Below are positions 45,301 through 54,352 of a stretch of 64,000 nucleotides of DNA, piece by piece. The DNA comes from Clostridiaceae bacterium (GTDB taxonomy: Bacteria > Bacillota > Clostridia > Peptostreptococcales > Natronincolaceae). Within the stretch, counting starts at the first letter, position 1, and every line of letters starts with the position of its first letter. Location: the NCBI GenBank assembly GCA_018432235.1, contig JAHDLO010000022.1, positions 62,001-126,000 on the forward strand, given 5' to 3'. The position numbers and the translations under genes were made by a program. The notes below the pieces were generated by a model. The model was not told the DNA's origin. It saw only the letters and a program-made list of their open reading frames with translations, and made no database searches.

Positions 45301-48300
45301 TTAATGCCACAGATATATATGGCGGTGACAGCTACCAACAGCTTTTGGATGCAGCAACAGGAAAGCTTCAGATACTTCACACCTATACATATGATGCTAT
45401 GGGGAATAAAACAGCAGAAACAGATGCCAGAGGTCATAGGGTTAATTATAGCTATGATTTGCTGGGGCGTGTTGTAGAAACCAGCAGAAGCTTTGAGGGA
45501 CAATCCATAAGCCAGCATTTTGAATATGATGCCCTTGGTAACCGCATCAAGGCAACGGACGAGAGGGGAAATACAACAGCATATCAGTATGACGCCATGG
45601 GGCGATTAATTAAGGTTGTCGATCCAATGAGTCAGACCTTTACCTACGGATATGATACTGCAGGCAACAAGATTACAGAGACAAATAGCCTGGGGAATAC
45701 AATGACCTATGACTATGATAAATTAAATCGTGTCATTGCAGTGAAGGACCCATATCATCAGGTCATAAGCCGCAGTGAATATGACGAAAATGGTAATCTG
45801 ATAAAGGCCATAGATGGAAAAGGCTATGAAACCCTGCAATTCTTCGACCTAGCTAACCGATTAATCAAAATCGTTGATCCAGAGGCAGCAGCGGCTAATC
45901 AATATACTGCCATATACCAGTATTTGACCACAGGGGAGATGGTTAAGGAAACAGATGCCTATGGTTATAGCACCAGCTATGAATACGATAATGCCGGTAG
46001 ATTAACGGCGGTAATCGACCAGACTGGCATTGCCACCCGTTATGGCTATGATCTTCTGGGTAATAAGCTCTTTATGATGGAGGGCAGGGGTAAGGTGACG
46101 ACATATCTCTATGGGGCCTTCGGCAAGCTAATAGAGACCATAAACAGCGAAAACCAATCGATATATTACCAATACGACCTGGCAGGGAATTTAGTACAGG
46201 AAATAGACAGAAGGGGCAACCATATCCTGTATACCTTTGACAGCCGCAATATGCTGACACAGAAGCAGGTTCAGGAGACCGGTGAGACAATAGCCTATAG
46301 CTATGATGCCGTTGGCAATAGACAGACAATGACGGATGAAAGCGGAGAGACCACCTATGTCTATGATGCCAATAACAGATTAACAGAAAAAAGGAAGGAC
46401 GGCGCAGCAGATATAGCCTATAGCTATGATGCAGTAGGCAATATCACAGCCGTTACGGATAATAAGGGCTTTGCAACCACCTATACCTACGACAAAGCCA
46501 GCAGGATGAAAACAGTAAGCTTTGATGGCAGGACAGCCACCTATGAGTATGATGAAAATGGGAATAGGAAATCCATCGAATATCCAGGCGGCATAAAGGA
46601 AGCGTACGTCTTAAATAAGAATAATCGATTAATCGGCTTAACTAATAAGGCCAGCAATGGCGGTCTCCTGTCCAGCTACCAGTATACCTATGACCTGGCA
46701 GGAAGACAAACCAGCAAAACCGACAGCTACGGCACAACCAGCTACACCTATGACCCGGTGGGAAGAATAAAAACAGTAGAGGCACCGGGAAAAACCACCC
46801 ACTACAGCTACGACAGAGCAGGCAACAGGCTGACCATGGAGGAAATCTACACCTCGCCCCAGCCCAGCGGCTATATTGACGCAGCAACAGAGGAAGCGGT
46901 ACAATATAAAATAAAGAAGAGCGATTATGTCTATAGCAATGCCAACAAGCTCATAAAGCTGGTGGAAAAGCTGCAAAACGAAGCAGGTAAAGAGGTCCTT
47001 CAAAAGACCACCAGCTACCAATATGATGCCAACGGCAACGAGGTGAGGCAGGCCATAAGCTATATACTGCCCCACAGCCGACAGATGAGACAAAGCACCA
47101 CCGGAGATATCCACGGTGATAACCAGACAGAAGAAATCAATAGCCTGGTGGAAAAGGTCAACAGCAAATTCGACGGCTTCAACAGACTAAAGGAAATGGA
47201 GAAAATCAAGGCAGGAGAAAGAGCCATCACCACCTTCATCTACGATGGCGATGGACTGAGGACCCAAAAAACCAGCAGAAGCTCAAAGGATAACTACCAG
47301 CCCGTCACCACCAGTTACCATTACGACAGACAGTACGTCATACTGGAGACCAACGAAGCAGGCGCAGTAAAGGCAAGATACATCAGAGGCAACAACTACA
47401 TAGGCCGATACGACAGCAATAACCAGCTGGTGTATTACCTCTACAACGGACATGGGGACGTCGTACAAACCGTAACACAGGCAGGAGAAGTACAAAACCA
47501 ATACGACTACGACATCTTCGGCAACCCAACCCTGCAGATAGAGCAGCACGAAAACGCCATCCGCTATGCAGGGGAATTCTATGACAGAGAAACAGGACTG
47601 TACTATCTGAGGGCAAGATACTACAACCCATATACAGGACGCTTCGTCAGTGAAGACAGCTACTGGGGCGAAGAAACAAACCCATTGAGCCTGAATCGCT
47701 ATACCTACGGACACAATGATCCGATAAAATATGTAGACCCATCGGGACACGCAGTAACAGATTGGGATAAGCAGAACCTGAGTTCCTCAGAGATAAAGCA
47801 GTTAGAGAAATTGACAAGGCTATGGGATTTAGCAGACAAAGCAGGAAATCAGGATGTAATGAACCAAGCCCACAAAGATGCAGAAGCCATCAGAAATACA
47901 AAGAGAGCAGATGATGAAGTAGGTACAGGGGATGGGCATACGGTTAAGGTGAGTAGTAGTGGGACAAGTAGCTCGAATAGCTCCAGTGGCAGTAGTAGTT
48001 CAAGTAATAATAGTAGTAGTAATAACAGTAATACAAGTAGTGGAAAAACAGAGCCACAAGGATTAAATAATCTAGTAAACGGGCTTGTAAACACAACAAC
48101 CTCACCAAATATGCCAGGATCAGCTAGCAACATAGGAGGAACTAACCAAACAAATAATACGATAAATGCAGGAAATCAGGGAATAGTTCTTACAAAAACA
48201 GTGATACCGAAACATAGTCAGGTAAACGAAACCTATGAAATAATTGAGGATATTCAAATACCACTAGGTGTAGGTTCAATCTCGATTCCTAGAGCAGGTG

Positions 48301-48803
48301 GACTGGACGTTCCTAGCGTAAAAGAGTGGATAACCATCATACCAGCAATTTTAGGATCTATAATATCTAAGCTTGGTTCAGTGGCATCAGGAGCGTTAAT
48401 TGGCGTATCTATAGTAATTGGAAGTATTGAATTCACTATAACTGCCGAAGAAGAAGATGCAGCATTGAGGGCAGCAGAGGAGGAACGGCAAAAAGGTAAT
48501 AGTGGGACTGAGGATACGGACACCAAATATCAAACAGATGAAAATGGCTATTTTGGTACTAAAGGTAGTAGTTCGCGGGTAAGAAATATCCCAGGTGGTG
48601 AAGAAGCTGCTGAAGAATTTTTTGAAGAGAAAACAGAAGGATATGTAACCGAAAAGGAGATAAGTAATGGAAAAGTGCGAGTTATGGAAGATGGAACAAC
48701 TATAACGTACAGACCTGAATCTTCTTCTAGCGACCAGTCACCTGCTGTAGATATCAATGGAGGAAATACATATAAGCAGCAAAAAATACATTTTACAGAT
48801 TAA
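39399..48803 (+). CDS. giant secreted YD/RHS-repeat protein with a C-terminal toxin-like tip
   Basis: 3134 residues. The signal peptide ends near LQANA-E (24/25). An N-terminal beta region ([20 protein letters not shown]) leads into dozens of YD repeats (typical units [23 protein letters not shown]), which in known RHS and TC proteins form a hollow shell. The RHS core ends the shell: [13 protein letters not shown], then [19 protein letters not shown] and [11 protein letters not shown] near residue 2784. The last 350 residues vary: a Ser/Asn-rich linker (about 2852-2888), a hydrophobic stretch (about 2980-3015) and a tip from about 3040 with [20 protein letters not shown] and an ending QQKIHF. 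The tip is probably a toxin, possibly a nuclease. GTG start after AAGGAGG. The plan is WapA-like, with an adjacent immunity candidate. Confidence 0.92.
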   Translation: MKRINRILLILCLLFLLLPLQANAETLEEQLNNLVGPAKQYNTKLSPVYIRNNTLEESISPQSGEITLMQTDYVLPGINGLDLEIKRIYKSGVSNVQEMKVKYVNGAWVDYVHSDAKTSSFYEDRYNIGVGMRFSFPAMEIRENEDKSSHKFLHTEGGDVYRLRAVLMDDIVTYMPEGQTVRDVIIRESEEYTNGQADGRSKYVMSGKDGKKTYFSEDGRILAIVDRYGNTIKFEYDTLSYDIDGTKIDKRLISKITDTVGRVVTLEYKEDHSYRVGKINETAYSREDSYKASQNPNTVDSGDLENKFQVIITLPGEKKIVYDKSAVLINDKKQVIRTRLQRVFDVDGEAKYHYWYEQPELGFTYTNGKSYSVYNRYENLVQIDYLKANRIKRYSYDSFTQGLSEGSMQYRKIVEVLELAKKDFDNSQEKFIDKFITETKDRVTYSYVNEADGFDHEGYKENDNDYLKNTYRYQTKILDLLGRTQHYFYDGIHQLVEIQDTGAHHKEIIYTEHDEMKLVKLRKKVIYPVVDGQAGSTPAIEITNYKYDEYGNLTNFTDKGANRDENGMPLDNEHTVAYAYDYDRYHMPTSKTWKRNPETISQILYTLNDMGQVIRETKINTQDEEKWAVSDFEYDQYGNMTKSEARSGNQGFTSFYEYGVDAQGTNHRGAYLTKAYHILDGQRIEQKYSYDFNTGNRLQEIDPLGNITAFEYDALGRVIKTTQPNNGVIQFGYRDNPYENFAIEETDALGNRFLYEYDTLGYLLLYSLWKENQWQPLERNEYDSKGNLLKQIDANGHSARFAYNSFSRLISKAYYENDQVKKGEITLKYEMAYDEGTPIRLTLTDEEGYEERYYYDAFERLMKQEYTLDGIDYYTVSYAYDYEGKVVEYTDARGATSHRAYDDLGRQILYIDALGNETRYDYNALNQEIKRQEPDGRIVETFYDAIGRPVETKIYLADTAEYYYSTLSYNANGNITRQTAGAGLGILRIRQYDVEYSYDAMNQIIGKFEGIDEDISSHKEYRYDLAGNLLQELHYVNAEKTQYLLMAYTYDFAGRHLSEKTAYRDLVNPAEEQLYGYIEKQIERDLVGNVVKESSLIIDEFVPNYYTYDYRNRLVEKREPFRQQKYKTTQYKYDLKGNLIAEAVLYEGSALTTTYTYNAGNNRLTEINPLGEVHRYAYDANGNLIKEVDPRYLDLPMTAAPGLVYEYDELNRLVKVIDFDGSTSTVVTYLEYDGRGNVTKQVTGEGYDSISPEDSIGTIMKYDAMDRVIEKISPQTAADNKQRGTSFITAGYQYDYLGNILAETDAYNHTTQSKYYLNGALKEKIYPDGGKELYRYDLTGQLYSEVVNPLGNITKQWYTIYITPMKVQSPDGTIRRYQYSNTGELIASSDEAGNWSYAEYDYQGNLIATKQFIRREGNSDYYKLVRSTYDQQGLKLTQETLLLESKGQQETTISANDLVSYEYDKAGRLIKSNGPLGRGVQYDYDANGNIITTIETVSATEVEVRRKQYDHRSRVIAESLLIKTTELDSKFLVGAAFDSIYYDRLLSTSTYKYNKDGQPTVMTDANGNQTQVSYDLDGRPISRVSAMGDRLQYFYDRNGNLIEDVNGNGVSTHYQYDELKRLIKKQETAPEGVAVTRFAYDAMGNLIKEIKPNQYQADKDTPELVLEMKGTTYTYDSMNRRVATYSPEGAVLEYIIYNEIGKPHKLIDGLTYSGDASASLGTVYTYDGLGRITAMTDPLGAVTSFQYDALGNLVKRTNPKGDIITWVYSGDGTLAAENYPDGSSKQYTYDKKGRKISETDQRGNTSSYSYNSFGKLMTTVDAYMGTTELKYDLVGNVISQRDKRGNITYFSYDKNNRLVQKRLPLELDAAGNIVYLVEDYQYDAANNLLKKRITSSKDTSFVRETLYTYYANNKIETIKDNNGGYSKRSYDLNGNLLQQERAKNDSQYDVEAYGYDSQNRLIKRIQLVNATDIYGGDSYQQLLDAATGKLQILHTYTYDAMGNKTAETDARGHRVNYSYDLLGRVVETSRSFEGQSISQHFEYDALGNRIKATDERGNTTAYQYDAMGRLIKVVDPMSQTFTYGYDTAGNKITETNSLGNTMTYDYDKLNRVIAVKDPYHQVISRSEYDENGNLIKAIDGKGYETLQFFDLANRLIKIVDPEAAAANQYTAIYQYLTTGEMVKETDAYGYSTSYEYDNAGRLTAVIDQTGIATRYGYDLLGNKLFMMEGRGKVTTYLYGAFGKLIETINSENQSIYYQYDLAGNLVQEIDRRGNHILYTFDSRNMLTQKQVQETGETIAYSYDAVGNRQTMTDESGETTYVYDANNRLTEKRKDGAADIAYSYDAVGNITAVTDNKGFATTYTYDKASRMKTVSFDGRTATYEYDENGNRKSIEYPGGIKEAYVLNKNNRLIGLTNKASNGGLLSSYQYTYDLAGRQTSKTDSYGTTSYTYDPVGRIKTVEAPGKTTHYSYDRAGNRLTMEEIYTSPQPSGYIDAATEEAVQYKIKKSDYVYSNANKLIKLVEKLQNEAGKEVLQKTTSYQYDANGNEVRQAISYILPHSRQMRQSTTGDIHGDNQTEEINSLVEKVNSKFDGFNRLKEMEKIKAGERAITTFIYDGDGLRTQKTSRSSKDNYQPVTTSYHYDRQYVILETNEAGAVKARYIRGNNYIGRYDSNNQLVYYLYNGHGDVVQTVTQAGEVQNQYDYDIFGNPTLQIEQHENAIRYAGEFYDRETGLYYLRARYYNPYTGRFVSEDSYWGEETNPLSLNRYTYGHNDPIKYVDPSGHAVTDWDKQNLSSSEIKQLEKLTRLWDLADKAGNQDVMNQAHKDAEAIRNTKRADDEVGTGDGHTVKVSSSGTSSSNSSSGSSSSSNNSSSNNSNTSSGKTEPQGLNNLVNGLVNTTTSPNMPGSASNIGGTNQTNNTINAGNQGIVLTKTVIPKHSQVNETYEIIEDIQIPLGVGSISIPRAGGLDVPSVKEWITIIPAILGSIISKLGSVASGALIGVSIVIGSIEFTITAEEEDAALRAAEEERQKGNSGTEDTDTKYQTDENGYFGTKGSSSRVRNIPGGEEAAEEFFEEKTEGYVTEKEISNGKVRVMEDGTTITYRPESSSSDQSPAVDINGGNTYKQQKIHFTD

Positions 48804-48817
48804 TATGGAGGAAAAGT

Positions 48818-49342
48818 ATGAAACATTTAATAAGAAATTGGCTAGATGAAAATTCTGTAAACCTGTTGAAAAAATTATTAAATAAAAAACTCAATAGTAT
48901 TATTACCGAAGAAATTGGTGACTATAGCTTATTAGCAATGTTAGATTGCGAGAACAATCAATTGCTAATAAGAAATACTCCTAAAATTCAATCAGATAAT
49001 GAAGAGTATCCTTGTTTAGTAGTGACTGAAACTAATAAGAGAATAGATGGGTATAAGATCATAAGCATTAACCAAATCATTCGTAGTATTTCAATAATTA
49101 AAGATATTGTAACATGGAGATACAATAATACTAAATGGATGATTGAAAGTGATATTGCTATAAAAATCGACTTAGGAGAATATAATTTATGGATAATTAG
49201 TCATGACTCTTTAGCCGGTTTCATAAAAGTATTGAGAACTAAAGAGTCTATTATGTGTAATAACCAATTATTAGATGAGTATTGGTCGATGAAAACAGAT
49301 AAACTTGACTCACTAGTTCGTGAAGAGATTATTATAGTGTAG
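48818..49342 (+). CDS. probable immunity protein for the main RHS tip
   Basis: 174 residues without a signal peptide, unrecognised. It begins 14 bases after the RHS stop with a strong site TATGGAGGAAAAGT before ATG. It is clearly more A+T-rich than the RHS gene, which is usual for immunity genes acquired with their toxin tips. The protein is Ile/Leu/Asn-rich with alternating hydrophobic and charged residues (LLAMLDCENNQLLIRN, IDLGEYNLWIISHDS). Cytoplasmic immunity proteins sit exactly here in WapA and CDI loci. The role rests on position only. Confidence 0.6.
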   Translation: MKHLIRNWLDENSVNLLKKLLNKKLNSIITEEIGDYSLLAMLDCENNQLLIRNTPKIQSDNEEYPCLVVTETNKRIDGYKIISINQIIRSISIIKDIVTWRYNNTKWMIESDIAIKIDLGEYNLWIISHDSLAGFIKVLRTKESIMCNNQLLDEYWSMKTDKLDSLVREEIIIV

Positions 49343-49534
49343 TACATTGGAAAATGCTTTATTCATACTGTAGATTTATATGACAAAAGGGCGGTAGACC
49401 GTACAGCAATAAAATTTAGAATATTTTACTTGCTATGATAAGGCTAAACAAAATATTTGATTTCTGATATAGTATGACGAATTAGTAAGATTCGAATTAT
49501 GACACGGCCTGACGGTTTGATAACACAGATTTTT

Positions 49535-49572
49535 AAGGTGATAAGATATTAAATCTGGTCACCTTTCCTTTT
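49535..49572 (+). terminator. hairpin with U-rich tail after the immunity gene
   Basis: AAGGTGA (49535-49541) pairs with TCACCTT (49559-49565), with an inner AGAT/ATCT pairing, followed by TCCTTTTA. It probably ends the surface-protein operon. Confidence 0.7.
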
Positions 49573-49619
49573 ATTAAAATAAAGCCCTTTGCCAAAGAAA
49601 TGATTCTAACCAAGCATTT

Positions 49620-49692
49620 GTCATTGAAGGACTGTTCCGACTGACAATATTATTGAAGATTCAAAAAACAAAAAACTTATAAACCCTAGCTA
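49620..49692 (+). repeat. cassette-head repeat, copy 1
   Basis: GTTCCGACTGACAATATTAT, a short A-rich stretch, and CTTATAAACCCTAGCTATG match copy 2 at 51381-51442 almost base for base. Both lie at the head of an RHS cassette. One frame through it reads VPTDNIIEDSKNKKLINPSY, so it may be the remains of a coding sequence at which recombination joined the cassette. Confidence 0.65.
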
Positions 49693-49737
49693 TGGTACAG
49701 CAGGAAATATCACGGCGATTACAGATAAAGAAGCTAA

Positions 49738-50346
49738 AAGGATAACTACCAGCCCCTCACCAGCAGCTACCACTATGATCGCCAGCATGTCATACTGGAG
49801 ACCAACGAGGCAGGCGCAGTAAACGCAAGATACATCAGAGGTAATAATTACATAGGCCGATACGACAGCAATAACCAGTTGGTGTATTACCTCTACAACG
49901 GACATGGGGACGTCGTACAAACCACAACACAGGCAGGAGAAGTACAAAACCAATACGACTACGACATCTTTGGCAACCCAACCCTGCAAATAGAGCAGCA
50001 CGAAAACGCCATACGCTATGCCGGCGAATTCTATGACAGAGAAACAGGCCTGTATTACCTGAGAGCTAGATACTACAACCCATATACAGGACGCTTTGTC
50101 AGTGAAGACAGCTATTGGGGCGAAGAAACAAACCCATTGAGCCTAAACCGCTACACCTACGGCCACAATGACCCGATAAAATATGTAGACCCAACAGGCC
50201 ATGCAGTAACAGATTGGGATAAGCAGAACCTGAGTTCATCACAAATCAAAGAAATAGAGAAACTTACAAGAATGTGGGATTTAGCACATAATCATTCAAT
50301 GGAAGCTGTAAAAAATGCAATAGCAGAATGGGAGGGAGGGAAATAA
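49738..50346 (+). pseudogene. orphan RHS cassette 1: start-less RHS core with a short tip
   Basis: The frame is open from a stop at 49735 and reads DNYQPLTSSYHYDRQHVILE and on, nearly identical to the main protein through the core ([24 protein letters not shown]) and into [13 protein letters not shown]. It then departs into a tip of only about 40 residues (IKEIEKLTRMWDLAHNHSME, then AVKNAIAEWEGGK). No ATG with a ribosome binding site precedes it; the first possible start, TTG 49879, lies inside the core. Just before it, SYGTAGNITAITDKEAK is a YD repeat in another frame, so the head is a joint of two pieces. It is best read as a silent donor cassette. An ankyrin gene follows by three bases. 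Confidence 0.75.
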
Positions 50347-50349
50347 ACA

Positions 50350-51291
50350 ATGAATAAAAAAATGATATATACTATAGTGAGTATTATAACTTTAACTCTT
50401 TCATTCTTATTATTTTCTTGTCAACAATATGGCAGAGGATCAGAGAAGGAGGAGGTTAAAATTACAAACATTAATATATATAAAGAAACCCCCGCATGGG
50501 AATTAGCACTGGCCGTAAAAGATGAAAAAACAGATACCATAGAAAAAATAGCAAAGGATAAACCAGAACTCCTGAATTATCAAGATACTAGATATGGGGC
50601 TACTTTACTATTTTGGGCTATAGGAATGGAAAAGTACAAATCTGCAGAGGCATTACTTAAGTGTGGAGCAAATCCAAATGTTTTATCAAAAACTGAGTGG
50701 AAGACACCTTTATTTTTAGCTGCTGGATTTTCATGGATTGATAATGATGCCAAAAAAGATCCTAAGTATGTAAAACTTTTGCTAAGCTATGGTGCTGACC
50801 CAAATATAACTTCAAGTGATAGTGAAAAATATATTATTGAACCAGATGCTAGTCCATTAATGAACTCTATAGGAAAAGGCATTGAAAAAACAAAAGCATT
50901 AGTAGAAGCAGGAGCAGATATCAACTACAAAACAGAAAGAGGATATACAGCTGCAATACAAGCATTAGGTATGGGGGCTAACGCTACACTTCAAGGAATC
51001 GAGTTTTCACACTATTTGATTTCTGAAAAGAAAGCAATTGTATCAGAACCATATTTTAGAAGACAAAGCTATGGTAATGAGGATCCTAATGAACCTTTAT
51101 TTCCCGTATCAAGATTGAGACGTTGGGTCTATGGTTTAGATTCGGAAGCCTATAAAATGAAAATGGATATTGTAGAAGAGTTTGCCCGACAAGGTGTAGA
51201 TTATTGGGAATCAGAGATTCCGGATGATGTTATTCAACAAATTAAAAAGCTTTATCCTAATGACCGGCAAGAGTATATAAAAAAATACTAA
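50350..51291 (+). CDS. ankyrin-repeat lipoprotein, probable immunity partner of cassette 1
   Basis: 313 residues. The N-terminus IITLTLSFLLFSCQQYGRGS is a lipoprotein signal with a plausible lipobox LFSC, so the protein would be held on the outer face of the membrane. Ankyrin-type repeats follow: RYGATLLFWAIGMEKYKSAE, ALLKCGANPN, KTPLFLAAGF, LLLSYGADPNI, and ALVEAGADINYKTERGYTA. Ankyrin proteins are known immunity candidates in polymorphic-toxin loci. It begins three bases after the cassette-1 stop. The tail EEFARQGVDYWESEIPDDV shows no family I know. Confidence 0.8.
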   Translation: MNKKMIYTIVSIITLTLSFLLFSCQQYGRGSEKEEVKITNINIYKETPAWELALAVKDEKTDTIEKIAKDKPELLNYQDTRYGATLLFWAIGMEKYKSAEALLKCGANPNVLSKTEWKTPLFLAAGFSWIDNDAKKDPKYVKLLLSYGADPNITSSDSEKYIIEPDASPLMNSIGKGIEKTKALVEAGADINYKTERGYTAAIQALGMGANATLQGIEFSHYLISEKKAIVSEPYFRRQSYGNEDPNEPLFPVSRLRRWVYGLDSEAYKMKMDIVEEFARQGVDYWESEIPDDVIQQIKKLYPNDRQEYIKKY

Positions 51292-51301
51292 GCGTAAATA
51301 T

Positions 51302-51336
51302 AAATATGGCAGGCTTTAAACGAGTCTGCCATATTT
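51302..51336 (+). terminator. terminator of the ankyrin gene
   Basis: AAATATGGCAG (51302-51312) pairs with CTGCCATATTT (51326-51336), followed by ATATTATTTC. Confidence 0.75.
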
Positions 51337-51380
51337 ATATTATTTCTGAAGGAGATTACTTCCCAAACTGTCACGGGGGC

Positions 51381-51442
51381 GGTTCCGACTGACAATATAA
51401 TTGAAAATTGAAAAAATATAAAACTTATAACCCCTAGCTATG
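51381..51442 (+). repeat. cassette-head repeat, copy 2
   Basis: GTTCCGACTGACAATATAAT, an A-rich stretch, and CTTATAACCCCTAGCTATG match the head of cassette 1 at 49620-49692. The same frame reads VPTDNIIEN, then a stop, then KNIKLITPSYDAEK. After SYDA the sequence jumps straight into the RHS-core homology ([10 protein letters not shown]), so the joint falls in the YD-repeat word AGCTATGATGC. Confidence 0.65.
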
Positions 51443-53076
51443 ATGCAGAAAAAATCAAGGCAGGAGAAAGAGCCATCACCACCTTTATCTACGATGGCGA
51501 CGGACTGAGGACCCAAAAAACCAGCAGAAGCTCAAGGGATAACTACCAGCCTGTCACCACCAGCTACCATTACGACAGACAGTACGTCATACTGGAGACC
51601 AACGAAGCGGGGGCAGTAAAGGCAAGATATATCAGAGGCAACAACTACATAGGCCGATACGACAGCAATAACCAGCTGGTATATTACCTCTACAACGGAC
51701 ATGGGGACGTCGTACAAACCGTAACACAGGCAGGAGAAGTACAAAACCAATACGACTACGACATCTTCGGCAACCCAACACTGCAGATAGAGCAGCACGA
51801 AAACGCCATCCGCTATGCAGGCGAATTCTATGACAGAGAAACAGGCCTGTACTACCTGAGAGCTAGATACTACAACCCATATACAGGACGCTTCGTCAGT
51901 GAAGACAGCTACTGGGGAGAAGAAACAAACCCATTGAGCCTAAACCTCTATACCTACGGCCACAATGACCCGATAAAATATGTAGACCCAACAGGCCATG
52001 CAGTAACAGACTGGGATAAAGCGAACCTGAGTTCCTCAGAGATAAAGCAATTAGAGAAACTAACAAGGCTATGGGATTTGGCAGACAAAGCAGGAAATCA
52101 GGATGTAATGAACCAAGCCCACAAAGATGCAGAAGCCATAAGAAATACAAAGAGAGCAGATGATGAAGTAGGTAGAGGGGATGGGCATACGGTTAAGAAG
52201 AGTAGTAGTGGGACAAGTAGCTCGAATAGCTCTAGTGGAAGCAGTAGTAGTTCAAGTAATAATAGTAATAACAGTAATACAAGTAGTGGAAACACAGAGC
52301 CACAAGGGTTAAATAATTAAGTTAACGGGCTTGTAAACACAACAACCTCACCAAATATGCAAGGATTAGCTAGCAACATAGGAGGAACTAACCAAACAAA
52401 TAATACGACAAATGCAGGAAATCAGTGAATAGTTCTTACAAAAACAGTGATACCGAAACATAGTCAGGTAAACGAAACCTATGAAATAATTGAGGATATT
52501 CAAATACCACTAGGACTTGGAACAGTATCAATTCCTGTACCAAGGGGACTTGATTTGCCCGGTTTGAAAGAATTTATTACTTCTATACCAGCTATTATTG
52601 GAGCAGCAGGGTCAGCTGTCGTAGTAGGAATATTTTCAGGTATAGCTGTAATCATTCTAAGGACTGACGTTACCATGACCGCTGAAGAGGAAGAAGCTTG
52701 GTTAAGAGAAGCTGAGGCGGAGAGGCAAAAGAATAGTGATCGTACTGAAGGAGAGAGTAAAACTTCCTTACCAAATCAAGGAACGGTAAAAGGAAATGTA
52801 GAGGGGGATCCTCCTGTTGATGCTGGAAAACAAGGAAAATATGTTCAAGGCCATAATAATAGTGATTCATCAAAATCACAATGGTCTGAAGGAGAAGATG
52901 GAGTTGACCTAACGCAAGAAGCGTGGCAGAAAGGAAAAACATTATCTGATGGAACTAAAGTTTGGGATACAGGGCAAACAACTGGTTCTAATGGAGAAAC
53001 AGGAGTATGAGCGCACATAGATGGTAAAGGAAATATACATGGATATCCTGTTAATCCAGATCAGTATTTGAAGTAA
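51412..53076 (+). pseudogene. orphan RHS cassette 2: core and tip broken by three in-frame stops
   Basis: From about 51448 the frame is almost identical to the main protein from 47200 on, through the core, the Ser/Asn linker and the hydrophobic region. It has no start codon and three in-frame stops: TAA 52318, TGA 52426 (main gene has GGA) and TGA 53008. Each replaces a sense codon without a frameshift, so the rest of the frame is intact to the final TAA at 53074. The tip past about 52740 differs from the main one: GKQGKYVQGHNNSDSSK, DLTQEAWQKGKTLSDGTKV, then AHIDGKGNIHGYPVNPDQ. That pattern reminds me of toxin tips of CDI and RHS proteins, but I cannot name the family safely. A dead toxin archive with a live partner gene behind it. 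Confidence 0.82.
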
Positions 53077-53100
53077 TTCATAAGTTTATGGAGGGAGTTT

Positions 53101-53553
53101 ATGATAAAAACAGATATTGGGAATATAATGGTTACTGTTGACGAAGCGGTTTTAGATTATAAATCAATTAAACTTGCTAATAATGGCAAAAATTTCAAAG
53201 TTGATGGGCGTTATCAAGTAACAGTAGATAATATCGTCGTTTGTAATTCAGAAACTGTGATAGATATCTTAATAGACGATAGAAAAGTTTTAGACTTAAA
53301 AGGCTATTCAGAATCAGGTGAGCGTCTAGCACTGATAAGCTTTATGCACAATAACATTAAGCTAAGTATTGGAGTCGAAGGTGATCTACAAGGCGTTTAT
53401 TATGAATATATGAATGATAGGTTGCGTGTTAAGATTACAAATACTGCATCAATAAATACACTTATTTTTTTTATTGCTTGGTTAAAGATGGATAATAAAG
53501 AACTGGAAGAAATATATACATGGTTTGCTGCAGATCCAACGTTAATTTCTTAA
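53101..53553 (+). CDS. probable immunity protein of cassette 2
   Basis: 150 residues, no signal peptide, unrecognised. It starts 24 bases after the cassette-2 frame with a strong site TATGGAGGGAGTTT before ATG. The frame is intact although its toxin is broken. It is beta-rich in its N-terminal half (IMVTVDEAVLDYKSIKL, YQVTVDNIVVCNSETV) and ends in a helix (LKMDNKELEEIYTWFAADP). The A+T content is high, as in the other immunity candidates of this locus. Confidence 0.6.
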   Translation: MIKTDIGNIMVTVDEAVLDYKSIKLANNGKNFKVDGRYQVTVDNIVVCNSETVIDILIDDRKVLDLKGYSESGERLALISFMHNNIKLSIGVEGDLQGVYYEYMNDRLRVKITNTASINTLIFFIAWLKMDNKELEEIYTWFAADPTLIS

Positions 53554-53588
53554 AACAAAAAAAGTGTTTATATTAGAATGCATAATCA

Positions 53589-53640
53589 AATGATAAGAGT
53601 GGGGGTAATCAGTAATTGGTTATCGCCTTTATCATTTTCC
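53589..53640 (+). terminator. hairpin after the cassette-2 immunity gene
   Basis: AATGATAA (53589-53596) pairs with TTATCATT (53629-53636), with inner GGTAATC/GTTATC-type pairing, then TTCC. Confidence 0.6.
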
Positions 53641-53685
53641 TTGGGTGTGTACCTTAGAGAGGATTGTCAAGGGAACGCCTAACTT

Positions 53686-54050
53686 GTTGGAAAACATACA
53701 GGTTCATTAGATGGCTTAACAGCAGCAGAAAGAACAGCTGTGAATGATTTAGTTTCAAGGGCAAAAACGTAGAAATAATCCCACGATCTAATGTTCAGGG
53801 GGTTAGTACACCTGATTTCATGGTAAATGGTGTAAAAACAGAACTAAAAACTTTTACTGGAACGAGTCTTAATACTCCGGTAACCAGAATTACAGATGGG
53901 TTTAAGCGAGGGACAGAAGCAGTTATTATAGGCGGAAGGAATGTTGGAATAACAGCTGAGCAAGCAAAGCAGATACTCAATCGTGCAGCAGGTACTTATC
54001 AAAATAAAGTATTGCCTGGTCAAGTTGAAACTTGGTCTATTGATGGATAA
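53686..54050 (+). pseudogene. orphan toxin tip 3, frameshifted nuclease-like domain
   Basis: The first frame reads VGKHTGSLDGLTAAERTAVN, DLVSRAKT and hits TAG at 53770. Shifting by one base at the A-run 53763-53767 restores VEIIPRSNVQGVSTPDFMVN, GVKTELKTFTGTSLNTPV and on to QVETWSIDG. The combined domain is about 120 residues. PDFMVNGVKTELKT has the spacing of a PD-(D/E)xK nuclease site (Asp, then Glu-x-Lys), and the whole resembles tRNA-cutting CDI toxin tips from memory. There is no RHS core in front of it, only a bare tip, so it is a decayed donor. One missing A would explain the break. Confidence 0.75.
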
Positions 54051-54067
54051 TAGGGAGGTAAGAGTTT

Positions 54068-54307
54068 ATGAGAATGCAATGTAAATGTGGAGAAATATTG
54101 TCGAATAGCATGGCTCCCAATGACATTCAATTAAGAGTATATACTGACAAAGAGTGGGATGACATAATCAATATGGGTGAAATTGATTCAATAAATATTA
54201 CACATCCTAAATTTGATGTATGGCGTTGTCCTAAATGTGAAAGAATTTATTTCTTCGAAGATGATAACTATAAAGCGACAAAAATATATAAGTTGGAAGA
54301 AGAATAG
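54068..54307 (+). CDS. small zinc-ribbon protein, probable immunity protein of tip 3
   Basis: 79 residues with two cysteine pairs: CKCGE near the N-terminus (residues 5-7) and CPKCE further on, which would hold one zinc. It starts 17 bases after the tip-3 stop with a strong site GGGAGGTAAGAGTTT before ATG. It is acidic overall, fitting an inhibitor of a basic nuclease. I have no family name for it; the role is inferred from its place in the cassette series. Confidence 0.6.
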   Translation: MRMQCKCGEILSNSMAPNDIQLRVYTDKEWDDIINMGEIDSINITHPKFDVWRCPKCERIYFFEDDNYKATKIYKLEEE

Positions 54308-54319
54308 CAATATTTTACG

Positions 54320-54352
54320 GGTCACATAGTTTCGGCTGATGTGACCTTTCTT
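54320..54352 (+). terminator. intrinsic terminator at the end of the toxin-cassette array
   Basis: GGTCACAT (54320-54327) pairs with ATGTGACC (54339-54346), followed by TTTCTTCTT. Confidence 0.88.

Noticed and set aside
47283..47750. Long minus-strand open frames inside the RHS core, repeated at 49690-50001 and 51532-51798
   Set aside because: They are shadows of the near-identical RHS cores on the plus strand; their similarity follows from the coding strand, and they have no ribosome binding sites or terminators.
39399..48803. CRISPR-like or tandem DNA repeats in the RHS gene
   Set aside because: The short repeated words encode YD repeats in one long frame; spacing and sequence vary as in protein repeats.
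52426..53010. Possible recoding of TGA as an amino acid in cassette 2
   Set aside because: The first interruption is TAA, the main gene has sense codons at the matching places, and there is no selenocysteine-type hairpin that I could see.
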